Source of the DNA: Chitinophagales bacterium
Lineage (GTDB): Bacteria; Bacteroidota; Bacteroidia; Chitinophagales; UBA8649
Assembly (NCBI GenBank): GCA_016777395.1
Contig: JADHRO010000083.1
Coordinates: 1-8,571, forward strand
Direction: 5' to 3'
Length of the DNA: 8,571 nucleotides
Both the position numbers and the translations under genes were made by a program. Positions 1 to 6,789 of this stretch are shown here, piece after piece. The stretch's first letter is position 1. Each line of letters begins with the position of its first letter. The notes below the pieces were generated by a model that saw nothing but the letters and a program-made list of their open reading frames with translations, was not told the DNA's origin and ran no database searches.

Positions 1-981
1 TCTTCTTCCGATTATGGTTCCCCTGTCCCAATCTTGCACTGCTCCTGCAAGTATTTCACTGGCTGAAGCAGAGTTTTGATCAATCAAAATAATCAATTTT
101 CCATTTTCAAAAATGCCCTTACGTGCTGTGTTGTATTCATATTTATCTTGATGTAATCCTTCCGTATATACTACTAATTTTCGTCCATCTAACAACTCGT
201 CGGCTATCTCTACTGATGCCTGTAAATATCCTCCAGGATTTCCTCGTAAATCAAAAATAAGATTCTCCATACCTTCTTGCAACAGCCCAGATACGCCATT
301 CATAAATTCCTCATAGCTTGTTGCAGCAAAGCGATTGACCTTTATATAACCGGTATTCTTGTTGAGCATATAACTCGCATCCACACTGTATAAAGGGATT
401 TTATCTCGTGTAATTTCGAAATCAAGTAATTTACCATTACGAAGAACGGAAACCTTTACATTAGTTCCTTTTGGACCTTTCAACAATTTCATGACATCTC
501 CATTACTTACGCCTACTCCCGCAACAATAGAATCCTCTACGGAAATAATCTTATCACCACCTGAAACGCCTACTTTTTCTGAAGGACCACCTTCAATAGT
601 GCTCTCTATATTTATGGTGTCTTTAATTATTCTAAATTGAACACCAATCCCTTCAAAATTGCCCTGCATATCTTCTCCAATTCCTTGGGTTTGTTCTGCT
701 GAAATATAATACGAGTGTGGATCTAAAACTTCAAGCAAATCCACAATAGCCTTATCTTCTAAATCTTGCCGATTTATAGAATCTACATAGTTCTTATCCA
801 CAAAGTCCAATACGTCTTCTATCTTATTGTATTCGTATTTATTGAATACTGTGGATTTCTCTGTACTTTGTTGATTAATGATGTAGCCAATAAAGATTCC
901 TCCTGCAAGTGAAAGAGCAATTATGAGCGGATTTAAATTCTGCTTCTTATCAACAGATCTACTTGGGGTAATGTCATTCAT
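1..981 (-). CDS. S41 family carboxy-terminal processing protease, membrane-anchored (partial, C-terminus off left edge)
   Basis: Serine protease of the CtpA/Prc (S41A) family, which trims or degrades envelope proteins from their C-termini in the periplasm. Read on the minus strand from ATG at 981-979, 327 codons are open to the window edge. Residues about 18-35 are hydrophobic and probably form an N-terminal membrane anchor. A PDZ domain spans roughly 108-195, with a GIGVQF carboxylate-binding loop at 111-116. The S41 core carries DLRGNPGG at 244-251 and the serine motif SASASEILAG at 304-313; Ser306 is the expected nucleophile by comparison with E. coli Prc. The window stops at residue 327, just short of where the catalytic Lys (FGKG motif) should lie. 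Bacteroidota relatives are usually about 530-560 residues, so roughly 60% is present. The gene starts 9 bases after the upstream membrane-protein gene and is likely co-transcribed with it. Family assignment is secure; the natural substrate is unknown. Confidence 0.95.
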   Translation of the reverse strand, partial: MNDITPSRSVDKKQNLNPLIIALSLAGGIFIGYIINQQSTEKSTVFNKYEYNKIEDVLDFVDKNYVDSINRQDLEDKAIVDLLEVLDPHSYYISAEQTQGIGEDMQGNFEGIGVQFRIIKDTINIESTIEGGPSEKVGVSGGDKIISVEDSIVAGVGVSNGDVMKLLKGPKGTNVKVSVLRNGKLLDFEITRDKIPLYSVDASYMLNKNTGYIKVNRFAATSYEEFMNGVSGLLQEGMENLIFDLRGNPGGYLQASVEIADELLDGRKLVVYTEGLHQDKYEYNTARKGIFENGKLIILIDQNSASASEILAGAVQDWDRGTIIGRR

Positions 982-990
982 AAAATTTAC

Positions 991-1449
991 TTAGAACCAA
1001 GACTTAACTAGTTCTTGGATATTAAGGTCGAATAAATAATAAGGGATAAAAATAACTGAAGACCAAACTATAAATGACAAGAACATCAACGCACTTATCC
1101 TTAGCTTATCTTTACTTAGTGACATAGAAAGGAATATTCCAACAGGTATACTAAGAATCGGAGTTAACAGAGCTATTCCAGGTAAACCGAAATTCCTTCT
1201 AATTTTCACAACAAACCGATTCCAGAAGGTATAAGTCTTTTTCGAACGATTTGGAAACAATTTTAAGAACCATTTATTCAATAATTCCCCAAAGAAAGTG
1301 AAAATAAAAACACCAAGAATTCCACCACCTACTGTACTCACATAACTCGGTAATAAGCCTTGTTGAAATCCTAAAGACGTAGCAATTCCTGTTAAAAACT
1401 TCACAGTTGAGAAACTGAAAACCAATAAGCCTGATAAAAAATCTTCCAA
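991..1449 (-). CDS. Small four-helix membrane protein, possibly small multi-drug export (PF06695)/DedA-like
   Basis: A 152-residue, very hydrophobic protein with about four membrane segments (near residues 7-26, 34-55, 88-110 and 118-140). A strongly basic loop (about 60-85, rich in K and R) lies between helices 2 and 3 and is probably cytoplasmic. The GLPGIALLTPILSIPVG stretch at 88-104, a Gly/Pro-rich segment after a basic loop, recalls the COG2426/PF06695 'small multi-drug export' proteins and, more distantly, the re-entrant loops of DedA-type proteins. This is a by-eye resemblance and transport function is not shown. The chosen start is TTG at 1449-1447. An in-frame stop lies about 33 bases upstream with no ATG or GTG between, only rare ATT/ATA codons. 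A nearby ATG (1454-1452) is in another frame that closes quickly. The gene ends 9 bases before the S41 protease start, suggesting one operon. The open frame, composition and spacing support a real gene; the family is uncertain. Confidence 0.8.
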   Translation of the reverse strand: MEDFLSGLLVFSFSTVKFLTGIATSLGFQQGLLPSYVSTVGGGILGVFIFTFFGELLNKWFLKLFPNRSKKTYTFWNRFVVKIRRNFGLPGIALLTPILSIPVGIFLSMSLSKDKLRISALMFLSFIVWSSVIFIPYYLFDLNIQELVKSWF

Positions 1450-1650
1450 AGCATTAATAAATATAGCGGTTAATGAAGTGCGTTATTTCGTTGCCTAAGT
1501 TACTACAAAAGCATCAAATTTTAAAAAGTAACAATGGCTTGTGAAAGATGTTTATGAAAAAGCTAACAAAATTTATGGCACATAAAATATTTAACGTGAA
1601 CCGAATCATTTTTGTTTTCTAAAACCATCAATAATGATGAAATTTTTTAC

Positions 1651-1739
1651 TTAAATAGCGTCCTTGCAAGTAATAATTCATTTTTAAAAACTATCTATTG
1701 GTTGAAAGCTACGTTTGTCTTATTTGAGTTAAATAGTGT
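1651..1739. repeat. Two copies of an 11-base direct repeat, TTAAATAGYGT
   Basis: TTAAATAGCGT at 1651-1661 and TTAAATAGTGT at 1729-1739 match at 10 of 11 bases and lie 78 bases apart, start to start, flanking the candidate -7 element of the histidine kinase gene. Such an arrangement could be a regulator binding pair. In DNA this AT-rich a chance match is quite possible, so this is recorded with low confidence. Confidence 0.25.
1710..1717 (+). promoter_or_regulatory. Candidate Bacteroidota -7 promoter element for the two-component operon
   Basis: TACGTTTG exactly fits the Bacteroidota housekeeping -7 consensus TAnnTTTG and lies 68 bases before the histidine kinase start, leaving a leader of about 60 bases. 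No TTTG or TTG sits at the usual distance upstream (about 19-20 bases); the nearest TTG triplets, at 1698-1704, are too close. The -33 half is therefore weak or absent. Confidence 0.4.
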
Positions 1740-1785
1740 TAAGCCCGGATAATCCCATCAAATAGCCTAGTATATTTATTGGTGG

Positions 1786-3297
1786 ATGAAAAAATGGCAT
1801 ATTTTTAGTATTGTTGGAGTTCTAACGCTCGCACTCATGGGCCTAACCTATGTGCAATCCATTTATATAAAAAGAGGATTGGTTATTCAAAATCAAATCT
1901 TTAATCAATATGTCAATGACGCCTTGGTGCGTGTCGCGGTGAAAATTGAGGAAGAAGCGGCATTTAAAATGCTAAACCGCCCTAGTTTAGAAAAAATTTA
2001 CGATAAGGTTCAAAGCAGTAATGGAAGTTGCGGGATTAGCCTTCAATATCAAAATGGTTTAATCTTATTGGATGTTGAAAAAGAAAATGAAAGTTTTTCT
2101 TTTGTAGGTACTACCCTAAGCGAAATTGATAGCCTGGTTAAACTTGCTGACCTAGGAGAAGAAATTGAGACAGAACTTACTGGAGGTCTTTTGGAAGGAT
2201 ATAATGAACTGTTAGAAGATCTCACTATGCAGTTTTTGTATGGCAATACTTCAAGTCCTAGTTATGACTCAGCTCAGATTCACAATTTTTTAAGTTTTGA
2301 GTTAGACCGAATAGCTATAAATACACCGTTTGACTTTGCTTTGATGGATGGCTATACGTTTCGCCAATTTTTTAGCACATTTAAAAAATTAAATTCTGTT
2401 AGCCAAAATAATGCATTCAAAACCTCCATCCATACCAGCCCATTATCTGGAGATCACGCAATATTAATTGTTGATTTCCCTAAAAAGAGAAGTTTTTTAC
2501 TTAAGTCTAATAGCGAGCTACTTAGTTCCTCATTCATTTTCATTCTACTTATCGCAACTTCCTTTGGTGCAAGTATATTTATAATATTTAAACAAAAAAA
2601 GTTGTCTGCGTTGAAAACTGATTTCATCAATAATATGACGCATGAACTGAAGACACCTGTTGCGACAATTTCTCTGGCTACTCAAATGTTAAATAAGGAA
2701 AAAGTAAGGCAAGATGAAACTAAGATTCAAAACTACGTTGCAATCATTGGTGACGAGAATAAACGTCTAGGAACGCATATTGAACGAGTTTTGCAAATTG
2801 CCCAATTGGATAAAGATAATTTAAACCTTAGTAAGGATTTAGTGGATATTCACAAGCTACTGGAGGATACCCTATCAAAGTTTAAGCTCCAATTTGCCGA
2901 TGCTGATGCGCAAATTACAAGGTCTTTAATAGCTGAAAACTTTTCGGTAAAAGCCGATAGAGCACATTTAAGCAGTGTATTCTCTAATTTATTGGATAAC
3001 TCAATAAAATATAAACAAGCGGGAGATTTGCACTTGGATATCAAAACTCAAAATAAGCTCAATCAACTTATTATACAAATAACAGATAACGGAATTGGAA
3101 TGTCCAATGACGATCAAAAAAAGATTTTCACCAAATTTTATCGAGTTCCAACGGGTAACGTTCATAATGTTAAAGGCTTTGGATTGGGGTTAAGTTATGT
3201 TAAAACCATCTTAGAAGCGCATCATGGTGGAATAAGTGTTAAATCTGAACTCAATAAGTACACTACATTTATCGTTAAATTACCGATTACAAAGTAA
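1786..3297 (+). CDS. rprX: Sensor histidine kinase, RprX-like
   Basis: Membrane sensor kinase of 503 residues that autophosphorylates on His and passes the phosphate to the regulator encoded next. One helix near residues 7-25 and a second near 249-268 bracket a periplasmic domain of about 220 residues in which I recognise no named sensor fold. The cytoplasmic half begins at about 270. It has an H-box with HELKTP at 286-291 (His286 the phospho-acceptor), an N-box with NLLDNSIKY at 401-409 (Asn405), a G1 box DNGIG at 434-438, an F-box FTKFYR at 448-453 and a G2 box GFGLGLS at 464-470, so it looks catalytically complete. The ATG at 1786 is chosen because the first helix begins almost at once after it. 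No clear Shine-Dalgarno sequence is present, as is usual in this phylum. The partner gene follows after 7 bases. The RprX name rests mainly on the partner's strong RprY likeness; the stimulus is unknown. Confidence 0.93.
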   Translation: MKKWHIFSIVGVLTLALMGLTYVQSIYIKRGLVIQNQIFNQYVNDALVRVAVKIEEEAAFKMLNRPSLEKIYDKVQSSNGSCGISLQYQNGLILLDVEKENESFSFVGTTLSEIDSLVKLADLGEEIETELTGGLLEGYNELLEDLTMQFLYGNTSSPSYDSAQIHNFLSFELDRIAINTPFDFALMDGYTFRQFFSTFKKLNSVSQNNAFKTSIHTSPLSGDHAILIVDFPKKRSFLLKSNSELLSSSFIFILLIATSFGASIFIIFKQKKLSALKTDFINNMTHELKTPVATISLATQMLNKEKVRQDETKIQNYVAIIGDENKRLGTHIERVLQIAQLDKDNLNLSKDLVDIHKLLEDTLSKFKLQFADADAQITRSLIAENFSVKADRAHLSSVFSNLLDNSIKYKQAGDLHLDIKTQNKLNQLIIQITDNGIGMSNDDQKKIFTKFYRVPTGNVHNVKGFGLGLSYVKTILEAHHGGISVKSELNKYTTFIVKLPITK

Positions 3298-3304
3298 AAA
3301 AATT

Positions 3305-4003
3305 ATGAAAGACATTAACAATAGAATATTATTGGCGGAAGATGATCCCAATTTAGGAACTGTATTAAAAGATTCCTTAGAATTAGAGGATAACTATGTT
3401 GAATTGTTTGCCGATGGTGAACAGGCATGGAAATCATTTAATAAGGACGATTTTGATATTTGCATTTTAGATGTGATGATGCCTTTGAAAGATGGGTTTA
3501 CATTAGCTAAGGAAATAAAGAAGGTCGCACCTAAAATGCCGATTATCTTTTTGACTGCTAAATCCATGAAAGAAGATAAATTAGAAGGGTTTAAACTTGG
3601 AGCAGATGATTACATTACGAAACCATTTAGTTTTGAAGAATTACAACTAAGAATTGAAGCCGTAATGAGAAGAGTGAATAGCTCCATCCTTCCCAGTCAG
3701 CAAGCTGAATATGCAATAGGTAAATATATTTATGTAGATAATGATCGAGCCTTAAAAACAGGTGGGAATTCTACTAAGCTCACCACCAAAGAGGCTGAAC
3801 TGCTAAAATTGCTGGCCCATAATGTAAATAAAATAGTAGATAGAGACGTTGCTTTGAAGTCAATTTGGGGAAACGACAACTATTTTACAGGCCGAAGCAT
3901 GGACGTGTATATTACCAAATTAAGAAAGTACTTAAAAGCGGATGATCGAATTGAAATTGTTAATATTCACGGTCAAGGATTCAAGTTGATTGTAAAGAAC
4001 TGA
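3305..4003 (+). CDS. rprY: OmpR-family response regulator, RprY-like
   Basis: DNA-binding response regulator of 232 residues, partner of the upstream kinase. The receiver domain (about 1-122) has the acidic pocket AEDD at 11-14, phospho-acceptor Asp56 in LDVMMP, the switch Thr84 in FLTAK and Lys106 in TKPF. The C-terminal winged helix (about 132-232) includes KLTTKEAELL, RSMDVYITKLRKYLK as the recognition-helix region, and the closing IHGQGFKL wing. From memory of the family, the GADDYITKPFS and WGNDNYF...RSMDVYITKLRK segments closely resemble Bacteroides RprY. The ATG at 3305 is chosen although the frame is open from an ATG at 3236. The earlier start would run 62 bases into the kinase gene and add 23 residues that do not belong to a receiver domain. 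The gap to the kinase is 7 bases with no obvious ribosome binding site. Its targets cannot be read from this window; autoregulation through the 1450-1785 region is only an inference. Confidence 0.95.
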   Translation: MKDINNRILLAEDDPNLGTVLKDSLELEDNYVELFADGEQAWKSFNKDDFDICILDVMMPLKDGFTLAKEIKKVAPKMPIIFLTAKSMKEDKLEGFKLGADDYITKPFSFEELQLRIEAVMRRVNSSILPSQQAEYAIGKYIYVDNDRALKTGGNSTKLTTKEAELLKLLAHNVNKIVDRDVALKSIWGNDNYFTGRSMDVYITKLRKYLKADDRIEIVNIHGQGFKLIVKN

Positions 4004-4045
4004 TAGGACGTGCTAACTTAGCTCAGTTTAAATTATATTTTCTCT

Positions 4046-4053
4046 TAACTTTG
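4046..4053 (+). promoter_or_regulatory. Candidate Bacteroidota -7 promoter element upstream of the acyltransferase
   Basis: TAACTTTG fits TAnnTTTG perfectly and ends 21 bases before the acyltransferase ATG, implying a very short leader of perhaps 15 bases. The -33 half is unconvincing: GTTTA at 4026-4030 is near but the spacing is somewhat short. If real, the acyltransferase-gpsA-mutS2 unit has its own promoter, separate from the two-component genes that end 71 bases before it. Confidence 0.4.
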
Positions 4054-4074
4054 GCTTAGATACCCTAGGACTAA

Positions 4075-5769
4075 ATGGACGGACATCAGCAAATTAAAAA
4101 TCGATTAGAGCCAGTAATCCCCGAGATTACTGATTGGCCCATTTACAAATTGAGCCAAGACCGTGATTCTTTCCTTGAGGAAGCCATTGCCAAAACTATT
4201 GACGATTTATTACAATCATACAGTAACGCTGCTGTTTTGCACAGCGAGCTAAAAAGCGTGCTTTATCAGGAGAAAAACAGATTAACCAAGGAGCCTTGGA
4301 AAAGTGACACTCCTGAAGAAAGAATTTTTTGGAGTGAGATAAAGCGCCAAATACTCTTAACGGATAAGCTTGACGAAGAGAAGAAGAAATTTAAACAGGA
4401 TAAAAAAATACTTCGATCAATTCTTGAGTATTATTCGCTTGAAATTGTAGCAAATTTTGAGCCTGGCAAATACAATATAGCGCGCCGTATTTTACCCTTT
4501 CTTTTTAGCCGTTTGATGAATGCCTCACCAGGTAAAAAACTTAAGTTTTTATTTGGCAGCAAGAAAACTATTTACGACAAATTTAATATTACCGGCCCAA
4601 TTGATCATATTCGAAATTTATCTAAAAAAGGAACGGTAATTATAGTACCTACACACTTTAGTAATATTGACTCTCCTACTATTGGATTGATTATTGATAT
4701 CATTGGTTTGCCGGCTATGACATATGGTGCGGGAATCAATTTATTTACCATTGGAATCCTTTCAAAGTGGCTGAACGATTTAGGTGCGTATAAATTAGAC
4801 AGAAGAAGAAAAAACAAACCTTATCTTGAACTATTGAAAAATTACAGTACCGTAGCCATTTCAAGAGGAGCTCATTCGCTGTTTTTCCCCGGAGGAACTC
4901 GGTCTCGTTCAGGACAAATTGAGAAGAAATTAAAACTGGGATTACTCGGCACTGCACTTGAAGCCCAACGGCAGAATTTATTAAAATTTCATAAGGATAC
5001 GGCTAGAAAAGTATATATCGTGCCAGTCGTCTTAAACTATCATTTCGTTATGGAAGCTTCATCCTTAATTCGGCAGCACTTAGCCTATGAGGGAAAAGAA
5101 CAATTTATTCCTGAAAAGGATGATTTTAGCACTTCCTACAAGTTGCTAAAGTTGATTTTTAAAGTAATTACTGCCAATCCAGGTATGACTGTTTCCTTTT
5201 CTTCACCCATGGATGTCGTTGGCAATGAAGTTGATTTTGAAGGAAATAGTATTAATAATATTGGACAAAATGTAGATATCAAAGACTACTTCACCTTAGA
5301 AGGAAAAATGAAGGAAGATAAACAAAGAGATAATGTTTATACTTCCATTTTAGGTGAAAAAATCGTGGAAAAATTCCTTACTGCAAATACTGTGCTTAGT
5401 AGCCATTTGGTTTCATTTGTTGCGTTTGAATTGATTCAAACAGAATTCAAAAATCTGGATATTTACCAATTACTTCGTGTCCCGGTGGATGAAATTGAAA
5501 TCAATATTGAAGAATTCAGGGTGAAGCTTAATACTATTAAAGAAAAAATAATTGACTTATATGCTGAGGGAAAGTTGAGAGTTCATGATCGGATAAAAGG
5601 TGATAATGATGAAATTATTAAACATGGCTTAAAGAATTTAGGTGTCTACCATCCAAGTTTGCCTTTACTTAAAAATGCAAACGGTAATATCATAACACAG
5701 GATTTAAAAGTCTTATATTTTTACAGAAACAGATTAATTGGATATGGACTCGAGCAACACTTTAAGTAA
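4075..5769 (+). CDS. Glycerophospholipid acyltransferase, PlsB/LPLAT-like (probable glycerol-3-phosphate or lyso-PA acyltransferase)
   Basis: A 564-residue acyltransferase of the PlsB/PlsC (LPLAT) superfamily, which moves a fatty acyl group to glycerol-3-phosphate or lysophosphatidate at the inner membrane. Four motif blocks are in order: motif I HFSNID (His194-x4-Asp199, catalytic pair); motif II GAYKLDRR at 237-244, comparable to GAFFIRR of PlsB; motif III FPGGTRSRSG at 271-280; motif IV IVPVVLNYHFVMEAS at 315-329, close to the IPIYIGYEHVMEV pattern of PlsB. The approximately 190-residue N-terminal and 220-residue C-terminal flanks around a central domain make it far longer than a simple PlsC (about 240), again more PlsB-like though shorter than PlsB (about 800). 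Oddly, the Glu expected in motif III (FPEGTR, or FVEGGR in PlsB) is Gly273. The gene overlaps gpsA by 26 bases, which suits a glycerol-3-phosphate acceptor. Superfamily is certain; the acceptor (glycerol-3-phosphate, lyso-PA or another) is inferred. Confidence 0.88.
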   Translation: MDGHQQIKNRLEPVIPEITDWPIYKLSQDRDSFLEEAIAKTIDDLLQSYSNAAVLHSELKSVLYQEKNRLTKEPWKSDTPEERIFWSEIKRQILLTDKLDEEKKKFKQDKKILRSILEYYSLEIVANFEPGKYNIARRILPFLFSRLMNASPGKKLKFLFGSKKTIYDKFNITGPIDHIRNLSKKGTVIIVPTHFSNIDSPTIGLIIDIIGLPAMTYGAGINLFTIGILSKWLNDLGAYKLDRRRKNKPYLELLKNYSTVAISRGAHSLFFPGGTRSRSGQIEKKLKLGLLGTALEAQRQNLLKFHKDTARKVYIVPVVLNYHFVMEASSLIRQHLAYEGKEQFIPEKDDFSTSYKLLKLIFKVITANPGMTVSFSSPMDVVGNEVDFEGNSINNIGQNVDIKDYFTLEGKMKEDKQRDNVYTSILGEKIVEKFLTANTVLSSHLVSFVAFELIQTEFKNLDIYQLLRVPVDEIEINIEEFRVKLNTIKEKIIDLYAEGKLRVHDRIKGDNDEIIKHGLKNLGVYHPSLPLLKNANGNIITQDLKVLYFYRNRLIGYGLEQHFK

Positions 5770-6787
5770 ATATGGAGTCATTGGAGCCGGTAGCTTCGGC
5801 CTTGCCATTGCTAATTTATTGGCAGAAAATGGCGATGTGCTCATTTATGCTAGAAATGAGCAGCAAGTAAAGGATATCAATATTAATCACCTATCTAAAA
5901 ACTATGTGATGAAGGAGGCCGTTGTTGCCACAAATGATCTCAAGACAATTCCAGCTGAATGTCAGTTAATATTTCCAATTGTTCCCTCAAATGGTTTTGT
6001 AAGTATGCTTGAGGATATTGCTCCTTATTTAAAACCATATCACGTATTAATTCATGGTACGAAGGGGCTCTATACGCCAAAGAAAATTTCTGGTGATATT
6101 TTGTTGAGAAAGGAAGAGGTATTTACCATGTCCGAACTAATTAAAGTGAAAACAGGTGTTGTAAGAATTGGCTGTTTAGCCGGGCCTAACTTAGCTTCAG
6201 AGTTAGCTGAAGATCAGCCTGCAGCAACGGTTATTGCAAGTAAGTTTAATGAAGTGATAGAATTGGGCCAACAGGCACTGCGAAGTAGTCGATTCCAGGT
6301 CTACGGATCGAATGAGTTGCTAGGTGTTGAGTTGGCTGGCGTTCTTAAGAATTATGTAGCGATTGCCTCGGGAATGTTAACAGGCTTAGGGTACGGCGAA
6401 AATGCAAGAGCCTTATTAATTACGCGAGGTATGGCTGAGTTAATTTATATTGCAAAGGCCTTAGGTGCCAATGAAAAAGCTTTTTTAGGCCTAGCAGGTA
6501 TAGGCGATTTAATAGCTACGTGTAATAGTCCTAAAAGTCGAAATTATAGAGTTGGACTAAAGTTGGCTGAAGGAAAAAAATTGGATGAAATCATAGCGTC
6601 TATTGGTGAAGTCGCTGAGGGAGTTAAAACTTTGCAAATTGTGAAAGCAATGCAGAAATATGGATATAGAGCCCCATTGGCAGAGATTTTATATAAAATT
6701 GTTTTCGAAGGTTTAGCGATTAAAAAAGGGATTGATTTTTTGATGAGATTTTCTTCAGATAAGGATGCAGAATATATTGTCTCCTAG
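5744..6787 (+). CDS. gpsA: NAD(P)H-dependent glycerol-3-phosphate dehydrogenase
   Basis: Cytosolic enzyme that reduces dihydroxyacetone phosphate to sn-glycerol-3-phosphate, the backbone of phospholipids. The protein is 347 residues, a normal GpsA length (about 330-350). The Rossmann loop is GAGSFG at 14-19. HGTKGL at 104-109 holds the conserved Lys107, and GPNLASELAEDQPAA at 147-161 matches the GPSFAxE...P block. The C-terminal catalytic domain has ELAGVLKNYVAIASG at 196-210 (Lys202, the catalytic lysine), NARALLITRGMAEL at 220-233, and GLAGIGDLIATC...SRNYRVG at 249-271. The ATG at 5744 is preferred; an in-frame TTG two codons earlier (5738) is possible but would add only two residues. The first 26 bases overlap the end of the acyltransferase gene in another frame, so translation is probably coupled. 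The next gene starts 2 bases after its stop. A short tail after about residue 332 is not strongly family-like. Confidence 0.97.
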   Translation: MDSSNTLSKYGVIGAGSFGLAIANLLAENGDVLIYARNEQQVKDININHLSKNYVMKEAVVATNDLKTIPAECQLIFPIVPSNGFVSMLEDIAPYLKPYHVLIHGTKGLYTPKKISGDILLRKEEVFTMSELIKVKTGVVRIGCLAGPNLASELAEDQPAATVIASKFNEVIELGQQALRSSRFQVYGSNELLGVELAGVLKNYVAIASGMLTGLGYGENARALLITRGMAELIYIAKALGANEKAFLGLAGIGDLIATCNSPKSRNYRVGLKLAEGKKLDEIIASIGEVAEGVKTLQIVKAMQKYGYRAPLAEILYKIVFEGLAIKKGIDFLMRFSSDKDAEYIVS

Positions 6788-6789
6788 TT

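Larger units (their letters stand above)
1450..1785. other. Divergent intergenic region, no gene seen
   Basis: These 336 AT-rich bases lie between the minus-strand membrane-protein/protease pair and the plus-strand two-component operon, so they should hold promoters in both directions. I see no open frame with protein-like composition, no tRNA-like fold and no strong hairpin followed by a T-run. For the plus strand there is one perfect TAnnTTTG match (1710-1717). For the minus strand I find no perfect match; the nearest, CAAATTTTA and CAAAATTTA (plus-strand reading, near 1515 and 1567), have one extra spacer base. A near-repeat TTAAATAGYGT occurs twice. Confidence 0.7.

Noticed and set aside
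997..1018. CCAAGA...TCTTGG inverted repeat at the end of the small membrane-protein gene
   Set aside because: Only a 6-base stem within coding sequence, with no T-run on either strand; unlikely to be a terminator, especially inside a probable operon.
2049..2246. 65-codon open frame on the minus strand inside the histidine kinase gene
   Set aside because: Low-complexity Ser-rich product lying opposite a well-supported coding region; an antisense shadow.
2850..3044. 64-codon minus-strand open frame opposite the kinase catalytic region
   Set aside because: Directly antisense to the kinase segment that contains the N-box; no domain or start context of its own.
3236..3304. Upstream ATG giving a 255-residue response regulator
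   Set aside because: It would overlap the kinase by 62 bases and add a 23-residue tail outside the receiver fold; ATG 3305 fits the family length.
4010..4024. Possible terminator hairpin after the response regulator
   Set aside because: The dyad has a single-base centre and a 5-base arm, too short and tight for a stable hairpin, and no T-run follows directly.
4605..4957. Two overlapping 70-codon minus-strand open frames opposite the acyltransferase
   Set aside because: Both lie across the conserved motifs I-III of the acyltransferase and have no independent support.
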